From positions 35,748,003 to 35,812,002 of the forward strand of contig NC_059075.1 of assembly GCF_020497125.1 (NCBI RefSeq): a stretch of 64,000 nucleotides of DNA. The letters are read 5' to 3'. The translations under genes were made by a program, and so were the position numbers. Of the stretch, positions 34,075 through 44,148 are shown one piece after another. This DNA comes from Mauremys mutica (lineage: Eukaryota; Chordata; Testudines; Geoemydidae). Every line of letters begins with the position of its first letter. Position 1 is the stretch's first letter. A model generated the notes under the pieces. It did not search any database. It saw only the letters and a program-made list of their open reading frames with translations, and was not told the origin of the DNA.

Positions 34075-34700
34075 AGTAGCCATCCTTCAGTCTTGAGAGA
34101 CCATGAGTATGCGCCTCCGAGAGGTATAGAATTTACCAGGTTGGTTTTATGGCAGCCGCGAATGTGGCCGATGAGACCCTCTCAAGAAACACAATCTATG
34201 CTGTGTCTGTGACATTTAAAGGTGATGTTTCGACCCTTTGGGCTCTGCCTTCTGCGAGTTCTTTTTTCCTCTGCCAAGCAGGACTGCTTCCTTTCATAAC
34301 TCTGGAGACCTTTGTTAAGCTCTTGTTTCCAAAGGCTGAAGTCTTGAATGCGATCTTCCCACTTGTCCACATCCATGTCCATTTCATTAAGGTCTCACTT
34401 GCACACATCCTTGAAATGCATTTGGCAATTGAGATGCCAATTCGCTATAGAGGATGTCGTTAGGGATACACGCATCATTCATTTGGCACATGTGCCCAAA
34501 CAATGTTTGCATGCTGGGTAGGCTGGCCTGTTTGGGCACCTCATTGTTGGTGACTCTGTCCCTTCAGAAGAATCCAAAGATTTCACAAAGTGTGCTAATA
34601 ACACATGCACAATACACAGAGATCTTTGTGTGTTCTGTCAGTTTGTTTTTTTGTCATACCCTCTTATTCAGTGTAGACATTGTTGTGGTGAGCTGACTAT
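34075..34700 (-). pseudogene. LINE ORF2 C-terminal relic
   Basis: Minus-strand frames give CLGTCAK, then (frame change) NDILYSELA, then MDMDVDKWEDRIQDFSLWKQ and RKQSCLAEEKRTRR. The motif order '..GH...P..ILYGEL...KRDMK..D...WE..A.DR..WR' is the conserved C-terminal segment of many Jockey/I-group non-LTR retrotransposon polymerases. A cysteine/histidine end should follow; GLIGHIRGC at about 34160-34190 fits it. The catalytic RT core is not present. It is an old fragment with many frame changes, but clearly LINE-derived. Confidence 0.6.
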
Positions 34701-34966
34701 GGTCATGGCCTCCTCCTTGATCCTCACCCTAATGGGTATCTGTGTTTGGTCATTTCCCACTGTTTATCCTGCTAAGGATTCCTTTTGGCCCTATAATTTA
34801 TTACCTTCCTTTCTCCTCCTTTTCAGTTTCCCTCCCTCCACCTCCTTTAACTTCTTTTTAACCCTTGATGGGTTTTATTTGCTTGGAGCCAGATGGGAGT
34901 GATCCTGCCCCATTGTCAGGTGGTGTGGAGGGGAAGAGTGCATGTTTAGCTATCCAACTGGATGTT

Positions 34967-35012
34967 AAAAAAAACAGGAGTACTTGTGGCACCTTAAAGA
35001 CTAACTAAATAA
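34967..35012 (-). mobile_element. Penelope-like 3' tail fragment
   Basis: ACAGGAGTACTTGTGGCACC, then TTAAAGACTAACTAAAT, is the reverse of the tail seen at 53835-53865 and 63655-63690. Confidence 0.7.
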
Positions 35013-36157
35013 TGTTGTATTTGGAGCCTTGGCATGTGCTAAGCTCTCTATAGGCCAGTGTAGCTTGGCGAAGGGGCAATATTCCTGTATCCATATAGAC
35101 TCTCTTTGCTAGATTTGGGGTAGATTACATTCCCCACATGAAGTCCAGTGCCTGCAGTTGCAACAAGCCCTTGTAGAGGGGGTGTGAGGTGAGCAAGGAT
35201 CCTGACTCCATTCTTTCCTCTACATATCCATACAGGGCAAAATCTAATGCAAAAATTTTTAAGGGTGATCTTTTATGTTAATCTAGTAAAATGTCTTTGT
35301 TTAAATTTATGCATTATGATGTACAACACCCTGGGCTTTTTCCAAACAAGACTATTAATTAACGTTTAACTATTATTGATTTTAGTCTTTAGTTCTTTTT
35401 AGTGCTCAGCTGGCTTTAATTTACCACTAACTCCAGGACAGTCCTATTTTAGAATCTTGGATCAATTTATAGCAAAGCATCATCTGCTATGTGAAGAACA
35501 GGTGCTCAGCTCTTAGAGAGCTATTACTTATATAGCTTGGCAGCAGCTACTGAACCAAAGTTAATATATTTCATCAGAATGTTCAACCTGCAAACACCAA
35601 GTAAACCTTTAAAGAATTATTGATCGGCTGTTGTATGTGGGATTGGATAACCTTGCATAAGTGACTGATGTTTTACTTGTTATCTTGCAAGTCTAGGTAT
35701 GCTACTACTGCTGTTGCATGATGGGGGACTGATTTCTGCAGGTGCTGTGTTCCCACAACTTCAGTGGGAAGTTTGAATGCTCAACATCTATGAAAAATCA
35801 GACTGCGATTCAGGATATTTTACAAGGCAAGATAATCTCCCATGGAAAAAGCCAGCCACTGAGAGAATATTCAGACCCATCAGAGCCTTTAAAACTACAC
35901 TGGTGATAGCACAATTGAATATAGATAGTGAAATCATAAGTGCTTTGAAGACATTATATGGTGTGGGTAATATTTTCAAAAGCAGCTAAATCAAAGTCAA
36001 TGAGTCTTAAGCTCCTAAGTGCCTACGTCACTTTCAAAAATGTTATCCTATATATATACTTGCTATATTTTCTCCAATCTATTAAAATAATTACTTTTTT
36101 AACAGTGCTTCTAGAGCTCTCATTTCTTTGAATCCAAATATGTATCTAAAATTATAC
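35013..36157. other. no gene; one old repeat piece
   Basis: Mostly unique. CTTAAGCTCCTAAGTGCCTA at about 36006 belongs to the family at 336-416. Confidence 0.4.
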
Positions 36158-36268
36158 TCTGTGGGTCAGATTCTGTTCTTCCTAACACTGGTTTAAATAC
36201 AGAGTGTAATTGACTTCACTGAAGATATTCTGAAATTACAGCAGTGTAACTAAGACAGGATCTGGTTT
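36158..36268. repeat. old palindromic repeat, fullest copy
   Basis: The left half (GGGTCAGATTCTGTTCTTCC, CACTGGTTTAAAT) and the right half (ATTACAGCAGTGTAACTAAG, ACAGGATCTGG) are inverted copies around TTGACTTCACTGAAGATA. It is a MITE-like, ancient family of unknown class, repeated at 11551, 11972, 13375, 16794, 50265, 50465 and 51645. Confidence 0.55.
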
Positions 36269-37002
36269 TACATGTATAAACCATTCTCTTGTATTGCTCC
36301 TTTTCTTATATGGGTCATAATTGTGATCCCTTTTTATTAAATTCAGATCTCTACCCAGACTCCTGGCTCTCTGAAAGAGCTGTCTAAACTCGGTCCATTC
36401 ATAAAACCTCCCAACAAGCAATTTGCAGTGCGTTCACAACACACTTCCACTCTCTTAACTCCTCTTCTCTTGGCAAACAGTAAGATTTCTGTAATACTTG
36501 CTCGTATTTCTTCTTGCCTTCTTTGAATGAGTTAGAATCTGCTTTTGCCTTGAAGTTGTTAAAGGACTAATCAAGAAAGTTTCCACTAGTAAGTGATTAT
36601 TATAAAACAAGGTGGTTTAGGGTGATGGGATGTCTCAGGGGAATGGAAAAGAGATACAAGTACACAACCCTTCATCTCTACCTCACTAGTTTGAATCTAT
36701 TTCACATTGGAATGACTGAAAGTCACTATCATCTAATAGCTTTTCAGTGGTCTCAGTCCAGCTCATAGGGTTTTTTTCTACATTAAAACAAGCAAACAAA
36801 CAAAACACATTAGCAGATGGTAATATTTGTCAACCATATTAGTCTCAGAGAACACACCAAGAATCAAATGAGTCATGAAGACTGAACAACCCTCATCCAT
36901 ATAGGTGATAGCTCTAGGACTATATGAAGGCAGGGCATTATCCCTGTTTACTGGACCAATAGAGGACTTCAGCCTCCAGTTTGGCACCTTCACCACCAAT
37001 AT
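36269..37002. other. unique non-coding sequence
   Basis: No gene or known repeat is recognised. Confidence 0.45.
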
Positions 37003-37190
37003 AGAATCATAGAACTGGAAGGGACCTCAAGAGGTCATTTAGTCCAGTCCCCAGCACTCATGGCAGAACTAAGTATTATCTACACCATTCCTGACATTCC
37101 TTGTCTAGCCTGCTCTTAAAAATCTCTGATGGTGGAGATTCCACAACCTCCCTAGTCAATTTATTCCAGTTCTTTATATATTCCCTTTAT
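37003..37190 (-). mobile_element. CR1 3'-end fragment
   Basis: ATAGAATCATAGAACTGGAA and GGAGATTCCACAACCTCCCT are the reverse-strand terminus and 3' untranslated part of a CR1. The same sequences occur in the longer CR1 at 39105-41640. Confidence 0.9.
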
Positions 37191-39104
37191 TTTTATTTTC
37201 GCTATCCCAAGTAAACAAAACACTGGCTACTCCACAGGAGGAAGAGAACCAAGTTTTAGCCACTGAGATTTGAATGGAGATTTCTGGAGAAATGTTCAGT
37301 CCCCATAAGCATGGCATTTTTCAGTATTTTCTGATTTTATTGTAGCTTTCATACTGTTAGAAAACAGCAAGTGTAGGCAGGTGCTATGCACATTTCTCTA
37401 CATCGCTCCATAAATGCTGTAACCCTACTTTTTAACTTTCTTTAATGAAACTGGATGAAATATATGGTAGTTTTGTGAGCATCTGGGATTTAATTGAAGC
37501 CATCTGATTCTGTTCACTGTGACCTAAGCTGGTTGCATCCCATTCTCATAGATGTGAAAGTCCTTATGCCATATAGTTCACATCCACCACTATGATATAT
37601 AGTCGATTAGTAGTCACAACCATCTAGACAGATTGACATTCTTCACTCACTAAATTATAGAAGAACTCATCCTCAGTTTGCATTTTGTCTTATTCTTTTC
37701 TTTCAGTTAGGGCATGAACCTTAACTGGAAAGGTCTTTTGCTTCATTTTCTAGTCTGTTTCCTGACCCATTACTGCTGGATCTTCCACAACAGATCCATA
37801 ATTTTTATTATCACATTCTGTATCAATGACAGTAAAATATTCATGTTGCAATTAGCACTGGGCCAAAGAATGTGCTTGCATAGAGCACTAGTAGTGGTTA
37901 TTTTGCCAGCTGTCCCTGTGACAATGAATATAAATTCATAGACCGAGTTTTGATCTGGTGCATTTGAAGGGCACAGAATCTCCATCACACAACTTGCTGT
38001 TACGTTGATTGCACTTTCTCATTTGATGGATATATGTGAATTATTAGCCCATCACGAGTAGAAGTGATGAACATTGTAGAAAGCATATACCATAGAACAT
38101 CATCAATTTGCACATCACTAATCTATGCACTTTCTAACTTGCACACATGAAAATGATCTCTTCACAGTTCTCAAGAAACATTTAATATCAGGCTCATTTT
38201 GCTAAGATTTCATTATTTTTGCATAATAAACTATGAAACTTTTCCTATGGCCTTGTAAAGTATTTTCAGTAGTGAAAACTAAATTATAATTGGCATTACT
38301 TTTAGGGTTTTGTTTTTAATTATTATTCCTGTGTTGATTCACTTACTTGCTAATACACAATATTCAGTCATTCCTAAAGTTTCTGTGTCATTAGTGAAAA
38401 TCATTAAGGCTTTCCTGTAAATTGATCAAAAGAATTAAAGACTGTTATGTGTGCCTTCCTCTTTCACACAAATATACCAAGCTATTTTAAAGAACTTTTA
38501 TGGTACTTTTGACAATGGCTATCCAGCAATTTATGCACACTATTACATGTAACAAGTTAATAGGATTACTGTTGAATAGGGGTATGAAAAATTATCAAGA
38601 TTAAATGAGGACAGTTGTGACCCTCCATTTAGAATTTGATGCAAAGGAATTTTAAGGGTTCACAAAGTGTGAATCATTTTTCCATGATTTCTGGCACTGA
38701 ATATAATGGGGCTGATGGTGGTGAAACCCATTCTTGCAAAATTTCCATCTGAAGTCTGCATATTTGATTATGTTTAAATAAACTGATTCAGAAAGCTTCA
38801 AATAAGCACCCAAATACTGGGATTTTACCTCAATCTAATTTAGGTCCTGATACAGGAAAGAGTTTAGCACTTCTTTGTTGTTGCTCAGTGCTATCAAATT
38901 CCATTGTCATCAGTGGGAGCTGAGGTTGCTCAGCTCAGTAACTATATCTCTCAAATAGATACCAGATACCTAATTGTTAGTTCCCAGATGACCAATCTGT
39001 AATTCAGACATATCAGCAACCACTTTCACTTGGTCCAATCTCTAATTCTAGCATGTAATCAGGCATCAACAAGAACAGAGAAATTGATTTCACCTGACAG
39101 ATCA
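37191..39104. other. long unique AT-rich stretch
   Basis: No gene is recognised. The region 38000-38650 is repeat-free and AT-rich. Confidence 0.45.
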
Positions 39105-39209
39105 TAGCTATGTAGGAGATGAAGGGATCTTGATAGGTTAGTCCAGTCCTCTGCGCTGAGGCAGGACTAAGTATTATCTAGACCACTCCTGACAGGTGTT
39201 TGTCTAACC

Positions 39210-39544
39210 CAGGGATCGGCAACCTTTGGCACGCAGCCCACCAGGGTAAGCCCCCTAGTGGTCCGGGCCAGTTTGTTTACCTGCTGCATCTGCAGGTTCA
39301 GCCGATTGCGGCTCCCGCTGGCTGCAGTTCACCACTCCAAGCCATTGGGGGCTGTGGGAAGCGACGCCAGCCGAGAGATGTGCTTGCCGCCGCTTCCCAC
39401 AGCCCCCATTGGCCTGGAGAAGTGAACCGCACCCAGTGAGAGCTGTGATAGTCTGAACCTGCGGACGCAGAAGGTAAACAAACTGGCCCGGACCACTAGG
39501 GGGCTTACCTTGGTGGGCCACGGACCAAAGGTAGCCGATCCCTG
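39210..39544. mobile_element. palindromic hAT MITE with perfect 8-bp TSD
   Basis: Ends CAGGGATCGGCAACCTTTGG and (reversed) CAGGGATCGGCTACCTTTGG; target duplication GTCTAACC at 39202-39209 and 39545-39552. Arms of about 150 bases are inverted copies. Removing the element and one duplication restores the CR1 sequence. No coding capacity. Confidence 0.95.
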
Positions 39545-39657
39545 GTCTAACCTGTTCTTAAATATCTCCAATGATGGAGATTCCACAACCTCACTAGATA
39601 ATTTGTTCCAGTGCTTAACTACCCTTACAGTTAGCCGTAAACATTAGGAAATACTTC

Positions 39658-39933
39658 CTATGTCTACACTACCACGTATGTTGACAAAACTTACGTTGCT
39701 CAGGGTGTGAATATTCCACCCCGCTGACTGACATATGTTACACCCAATATAAGCACTAGTGTGCACAATGCTATATCAACAGGCGAGTTTCTCCTGCTGA
39801 CATAGATTATGCCGCTGGCAGGGATGTTTTTTTTTTACCCCAATGGCAGAGCTATCACCTGTTGGCATAGAACATCTTCATCACATGCACTGCAGAGTGC
39901 CGCTGCAGCACTGTAAGTGTAGACATGCCCTAA
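39658..39933. mobile_element. Harbinger-type MITE in CR1
   Basis: The left end is TATGTCTACACTACCACG and the right end, reversed, is TAGGGCATGTCTACACTTAC; CTA occurs at both borders, consistent with a 3-bp duplication. Confidence 0.75.
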
Positions 39934-40559
39934 CCTAAATCTTCCTTCCTGCAATTTAAGCCCATTACTTCTTGTCCTGTCGTCCATGGTTAAGTAGAAG
40001 AATTTATCACCCTCCTTTTTATAACAACTTTTTACATACTTGAAGATTGTTATTATGTCCCCTCTCAGTCTTTTCTTCTCCAGACTAAACAATTTTTTCA
40101 ATCTCACAGGTCATGTTTTCTAGATCTTTAATCATTTTTGGAGAAAGTCCAGAGGAAAGCAACAATTTGTCTACATCTTTCCCAAAATGTAATGCCCACA
40201 ACTGGACACTGTAGTCCTGTTGAGGTCTTATCAGTGCTGAGTAGAGTGGAAGAATTACTTCTCATGTCTTGCTTACAACACTCCTGCTAATATATCCCAG
40301 AATGATTTTTCCTTTTTTTGCAACAATGTTACACTATTGACTCATATTTAGTGTGGGATCCACTATAACCCTCAGATCCTTTTCTGCAGTACTCTTTTGG
40401 AGGCAGTCATTTCCCATTTTGTATTTGTGCAATTGATTATTTCTTCCCAAGTATAGTACTTTGCATTTGTTCTCAATGAATTTCATCCTATTTATTTCAG
40501 ACCATTTCTCCAGTTTGCCAAGATCATTTTAAATACTAAACACTCCTCCAAAGTGTTTG

Positions 40560-41615
40560 CAACTCCTCCCAGCTTGGTATCATCCAAAATCTAGTTTGAT
40601 TTCAAGAAGATTATTTGAGACAGTAACAAAAACCTTGCTAAACTTGAGATATATCATATCCACTGCTTCCTGCCAATCCACAAGGCTTGTTAACCTGTCA
40701 AAAATATTAGGTTGGTTTGTCGTGATTTGATTTTGACAGATCAATTATGACAGTTATGTATCAATTTATAATCTTCTAGTGCTTATAAATTGATTGTTTC
40801 ATTGTTTGCTCCATTATTTTTCTGGATACCAAAGTTAAAACAACTGGTCTATAATCCCTTTGGCTGTTCTTATTCCCCATTTTACAGATTGGCATATATT
40901 TGCCCTTTTCCAGTCCTCTAGAATCTCTCCTGTCCTCCACAAGTTCTCAAAGGTAGTCGCTAATAGCTCAGAGATCTCCTCACCCAGTTCCATAAGTATT
41001 CTAGGATGTATTTCATCAGGTTCTGCTGACTTTAAAACATCAAACTTGTTTAAGTAATTCTTAACTTGTTCTTTCCCTATTTTAGCCTCAGATCCTATCC
41101 CATCATTCTGATGTTCACTATGTCATTCGTCCAATTACTGCTAACTTTGTTGGTGAAAACTGAAACACAAAAGACATTTAACACTTCAACCATTGCTGCA
41201 TTTTCTGTTATTGCTTTTCCCTCCTCATTGAATAATGGGCCTTTCCTGTTCTTGGTCTTTCTCTTGCTTCTAATACATTTGTAAAATGTTTTCTTGCTAC
41301 CCTTTATGTCCCTAGCTAATTTAAACTCATTTTTTGCCTTGGCCTTTCTAATATTGTCCCTACATGTTTGTGTTCTTTTCTTTTTTACATATATTAATCT
41401 TTTGTAATTTGACCTAGTTTTCACTTTTTGCATGACTGTTTTTTGAGTTTCAAGTTGTTGAACATACCTTGGTTAAGCCAGGGCAGTCTCTGACCATACT
41501 TCTTATCTTCCCTATTCATTGGGATAGTTTGCTCTTGTGCCCTTAATAACGTCTCTTTAAAAACTGCCAACTCTCTTAAACTTTTTTTTCCCTTACAGTT
41601 GCTTCCCATGGGATC
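40560..41615 (-). pseudogene. CR1 ORF2 relic
   Basis: Minus-strand frames: 41609-41421 has LRELAVFKETLLRAQEQTIP and [16 protein letters not shown]. 41433-41095 has [20 protein letters not shown], then [20 protein letters not shown] and [16 protein letters not shown]. These are the segment between the endonuclease and the reverse transcriptase of CR1 ORF2. RT fingers are degraded (41090-40700). The FADD catalytic box survives only as LDDTKLGGVANTLEECL, and the palm part before it is deleted. The endonuclease is absent (5' truncation). It cannot encode an enzyme. Confidence 0.8.
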
Positions 41616-41640
41616 CTGCCTACCAGTTCCCTGAGTTTGC

Positions 41641-42631
41641 TAGTCTGCCTTTTTGATGATCCATAATAAGATTATTTTTGTTTATGGATTTGTCTTTGTA
41701 ATAGAAGCATGACTATAAACTGCCTGTCATTCATCTGCAGATGTGTGCATACAAGAAGCAATGAACAGCAACATCAGGGAGATTTCTCTCTCTAGCTTTC
41801 TGGGGGTATGTATATGTATGTATGTGTTAGAGCTAAACTTTCATGAAAACACTTCATAACAAGCTTCTGTGCATACAAAACTTTTAATAAGTGAAATGAT
41901 CTATTCCTATCCCAGATACTTTTAACAACTGCTCTTGTTGTCCACAGAAGAGGCAGTCAAATGAATTTTCACACCCTGACCTGGATTGCAGGAAAATGGC
42001 TTTATGGCTGCTCAATCCCAGCAGCTGGTGCCTGAGTTACAGTGATATTCCGAAAGAATGGATGGAATACAAACAGCAACCACTTTTTTTCTCTCTGTGT
42101 GTGTTTGCTTAACTAATAGGGGAGCACCAGGTGGGCATTATGTTAAACAGTAGGCTACCCAGAGAGATTGATGTCTGGCAACAGTTGGGTTCATTTACTA
42201 TGCCACTTTCTGGAAGTCTCACAGAATGTACACCTGCACCCAGTAATTTACTGGCCATTCCAGGCTCTCTTATCACATTTCACTATTTAATATTAAACAT
42301 ATCTGCTTTCACTGGAGACCAAAGTATCCTTGTACAGGTTTGCATATGGATTTTCTGATTACCATTTGATATAAGGCCAGAAGGAAGAATTATGACCAAA
42401 TAGAATCGATCTGTTCTCTGAATGACCATTGTGGAGTTGCCTCTTGTGAGTCTTTTATGTATAATAAACAACTTTTATAATATAGACCAGATTAGACAAG
42501 TGAGGTAGCCAGTACATTGCAATTATATGGTAAGGATGCTGCACTCTATAAAAGGTTAATAGGTCCCTGCCAGTCACATTAAGTATAAGAGGAAGGAGAA
42601 GTTGGATTAAAGGGGAACTAAGAGATGGAAG
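41641..42631. other. unique sequence
   Basis: No gene is recognised. A short TATG/TGTA-rich run lies at 41806-41830. ATATAAGGCCAGAAGGAAGA near 42369 looks like a small CR1 end remnant. Confidence 0.4.
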
Positions 42632-42643
42632 GGTGTATCCTCT
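42632..42643. repeat. 12-bp flanking duplication, left
   Basis: GGTGTATCCTCT, identical to 44137-44148, lies directly against the LTR end at 42644. Confidence 0.85.
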
Positions 42644-43329
42644 TGTCAAGGTTCCTTCCCCACTCTGAACTTTAGGGTACAGATGTGGGGACCTGCATGG
42701 ACACTTGTAAGCTTAATTACCAGCTTAGATCTGGTATCGCTGCCATCATCCAGATTCCTCCATCTGGAACACTCCCGTTCCTCCCAAAACCTTCCCCTCC
42801 CTGGGTAGCCTTGAGAGACTTTTTCACCAAGTTCCTGGTGAACACAGATCCAACCCCCTTGGATCTAAAAACAAGGAAAAATCAATCAGGTATTAAGAAA
42901 AAGGCTTTTAATGAAAGAAAAGAAAGGTAAAAGAAAACTCTCTGGGAGAGATTAGCATACCAGCTACTCTCACAGACAACAGACTCAAAACACAGAGGAT
43001 GTTCCCCTGGGCACAAATTTAGTTACACAAAAAATACCCAAATACCCAATTTTGATAATTCCCTTAATGGTACCAAGACAAGTTACAAAGAAAATAAACA
43101 TAAACCTATTTATCTCTTTCTAAAACTTACTACTCTGATAAGAGGCTGGTTCCTTGATCTTTTTTACTCCGGCTGAAACTGAAACTTTAAACAAAGGAAA
43201 ACTTCCCTTCCTTTTTAAACAACTTGTTCCCCCATTGTTTCCTCTGGTCAGGTGTCAGCTAGGCTAGGTGAACTTCTTAACCCTTTACAGGTAAAAGAGG
43301 CATTAACCCTTAACTATCTGTTTATGACA
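42644..43329 (-). repeat. LTR, complete
   Basis: On the minus strand it starts TGTCATAAACAGATAGTTAA and ends GGAACCTTGACA. A polyadenylation-type ATTAAA lies near 42908. About 686 bases. Confidence 0.85.
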
Positions 43330-43341
43330 CGCCCCCCAAAT
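43330..43341 (-). promoter_or_regulatory. polypurine tract
   Basis: Minus-strand TTTGGGGGGCG directly precedes the LTR start; it is the plus-strand primer site of the element. Confidence 0.75.
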
Positions 43342-43474
43342 CTCAGACAGTGTTGAACCACACTGGCGGTGATTGCTTCCTAGAACTTTAGAACAGATTA
43401 ATAAAACACGTGCACCTTTACATATACTACTAATTATGTAAAACTACAAGATTTTTCACATTTCAAGGACAATT

Positions 43475-44110
43475 TTAACCAGTTAACTCTGGGAAACTTT
43501 TACGGGAGAGTGCATCAGCTACTTTGTTAGAAGCTCCTGAAATGTGTTGAATTTCAAAATCAAAATCTTGGAGAGCTAAACTCCATCGAAGAAGTTTTTT
43601 GTTGTTTCCCTTGGCAGTATGAAGCCACTTTAGCGCAGCATGGTCAGTTTGTAGCTGGGAACGCCGTCCCCAAACGTATGGGCGTAGCTTTTCCAGGGCA
43701 TACACAATGGCGTAGCATTTTTTTTTACTGATTGACCAGTGGCTTTCCCTCTCAGACAGTTTCTTGCTGAGAAACATGACAGGATGGAATTCTTGATCCG
43801 GTCCTTCCTGCATTAAAACTGCTCCTACACCACGCTGAGATGCATCTGTGGTTACTAGGAATGGTTTGTCAAAGACTGGAGCCCTTAGCACAAGGTCAGA
43901 CATGAGTGTCGCCTTAAGCTGGTTAAAGGCCTTCTGACACTCATCAGTCCACTGAACTGCATTTGGCTGTGTCTTTGTGGTCAAGTCTGTTAGTGGGGCA
44001 GCGATTTGGCTGTAGTGTGGTACAAATTGCCTGTAATATGCGGCCAAGCCTAAGAAGGATTGGACCTGTTTCTTTGACTTTGGGACAGGCCACTTCTGGA
44101 TAGCATCCAC
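43475..44110 (-). pseudogene. gypsy RT end and RNase H, open frame of 211 codons
   Basis: Residues 1-45 are the RT connection (DAIQKWPVPKSKKQVQSFLG and LAAYYRQFVPHYSQIAAPL). RNase H follows: the first D is in FLVTTDASQRGVGAVLMQ (about residue 90), the third in QTDHAALKWLH (about 155) and the last in NKVADALSR (about 200). The second catalytic residue is normally the glutamate of an E-K-E motif; here the sequence is SISKKKCYAIV, with lysines, so the enzyme is probably inactive. The frame is otherwise uninterrupted and is the best-kept retroelement coding sequence in the window. RNase H removes genomic RNA from the RNA/DNA hybrid. The true start lies upstream: the listed Met is internal and the fragment is cut at 44136. 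Confidence 0.85.
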
Positions 44111-44136
44111 TTTGGCCTGTAGGAGATTTACAGAAA

Positions 44137-44148
44137 GGTGTATCCTCT
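44137..44148. repeat. 12-bp flanking duplication, right
   Basis: GGTGTATCCTCT, identical to 42632-42643, lies directly after the truncated inner end. Confidence 0.85.

Larger units (their letters stand above)
39105..41640 (-). mobile_element. CR1 LINE with two transposon insertions
   Basis: On the minus strand from 41640 there is the region between endonuclease and RT (EQTIPMNREDKK, then [20 protein letters not shown]), the RT start, a short internal deletion so that palm sequence jumps to LDDTKLGGVANTLEECL near 40590, then the 3' untranslated part to the terminus near 39110. A hAT MITE (39210-39544) and a Harbinger-type MITE (39658-39933) interrupt the 3' part; CR1 sequence continues on both sides of each. 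Confidence 0.9.
42644..44136 (-). mobile_element. 5'-truncated Ty3/gypsy element
   Basis: In minus-strand order it holds the RT end and RNase H (44115-43475), about 130 bases, a polypurine tract and one complete LTR (43329-42644). Everything upstream of the RT thumb is missing. No integrase follows RNase H, so integrase must lie upstream in the parent, as in the Gmr1-like element at 19381. Identical 12-bp repeats flank the fragment exactly. Confidence 0.85.

Noticed and set aside
34630..34902. Small hydrophobic frame resembling a membrane peptide on +
   Set aside because: Pyrimidine-rich sequence (TTCC/CTCC runs) gives F/L/S-rich frames; no start context or conservation can be argued.
39210..39544. 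CRISPR or other repeat-spacer array
   Set aside because: It is a single long inverted repeat with an 8-bp duplication, not regularly spaced direct repeats.
43475..44110. Host gene derived from a gypsy element
   Set aside because: It is directly followed by a polypurine tract and LTR, flanked by an insertion duplication, and lacks a catalytic residue; no promoter or splice context suggests domestication.
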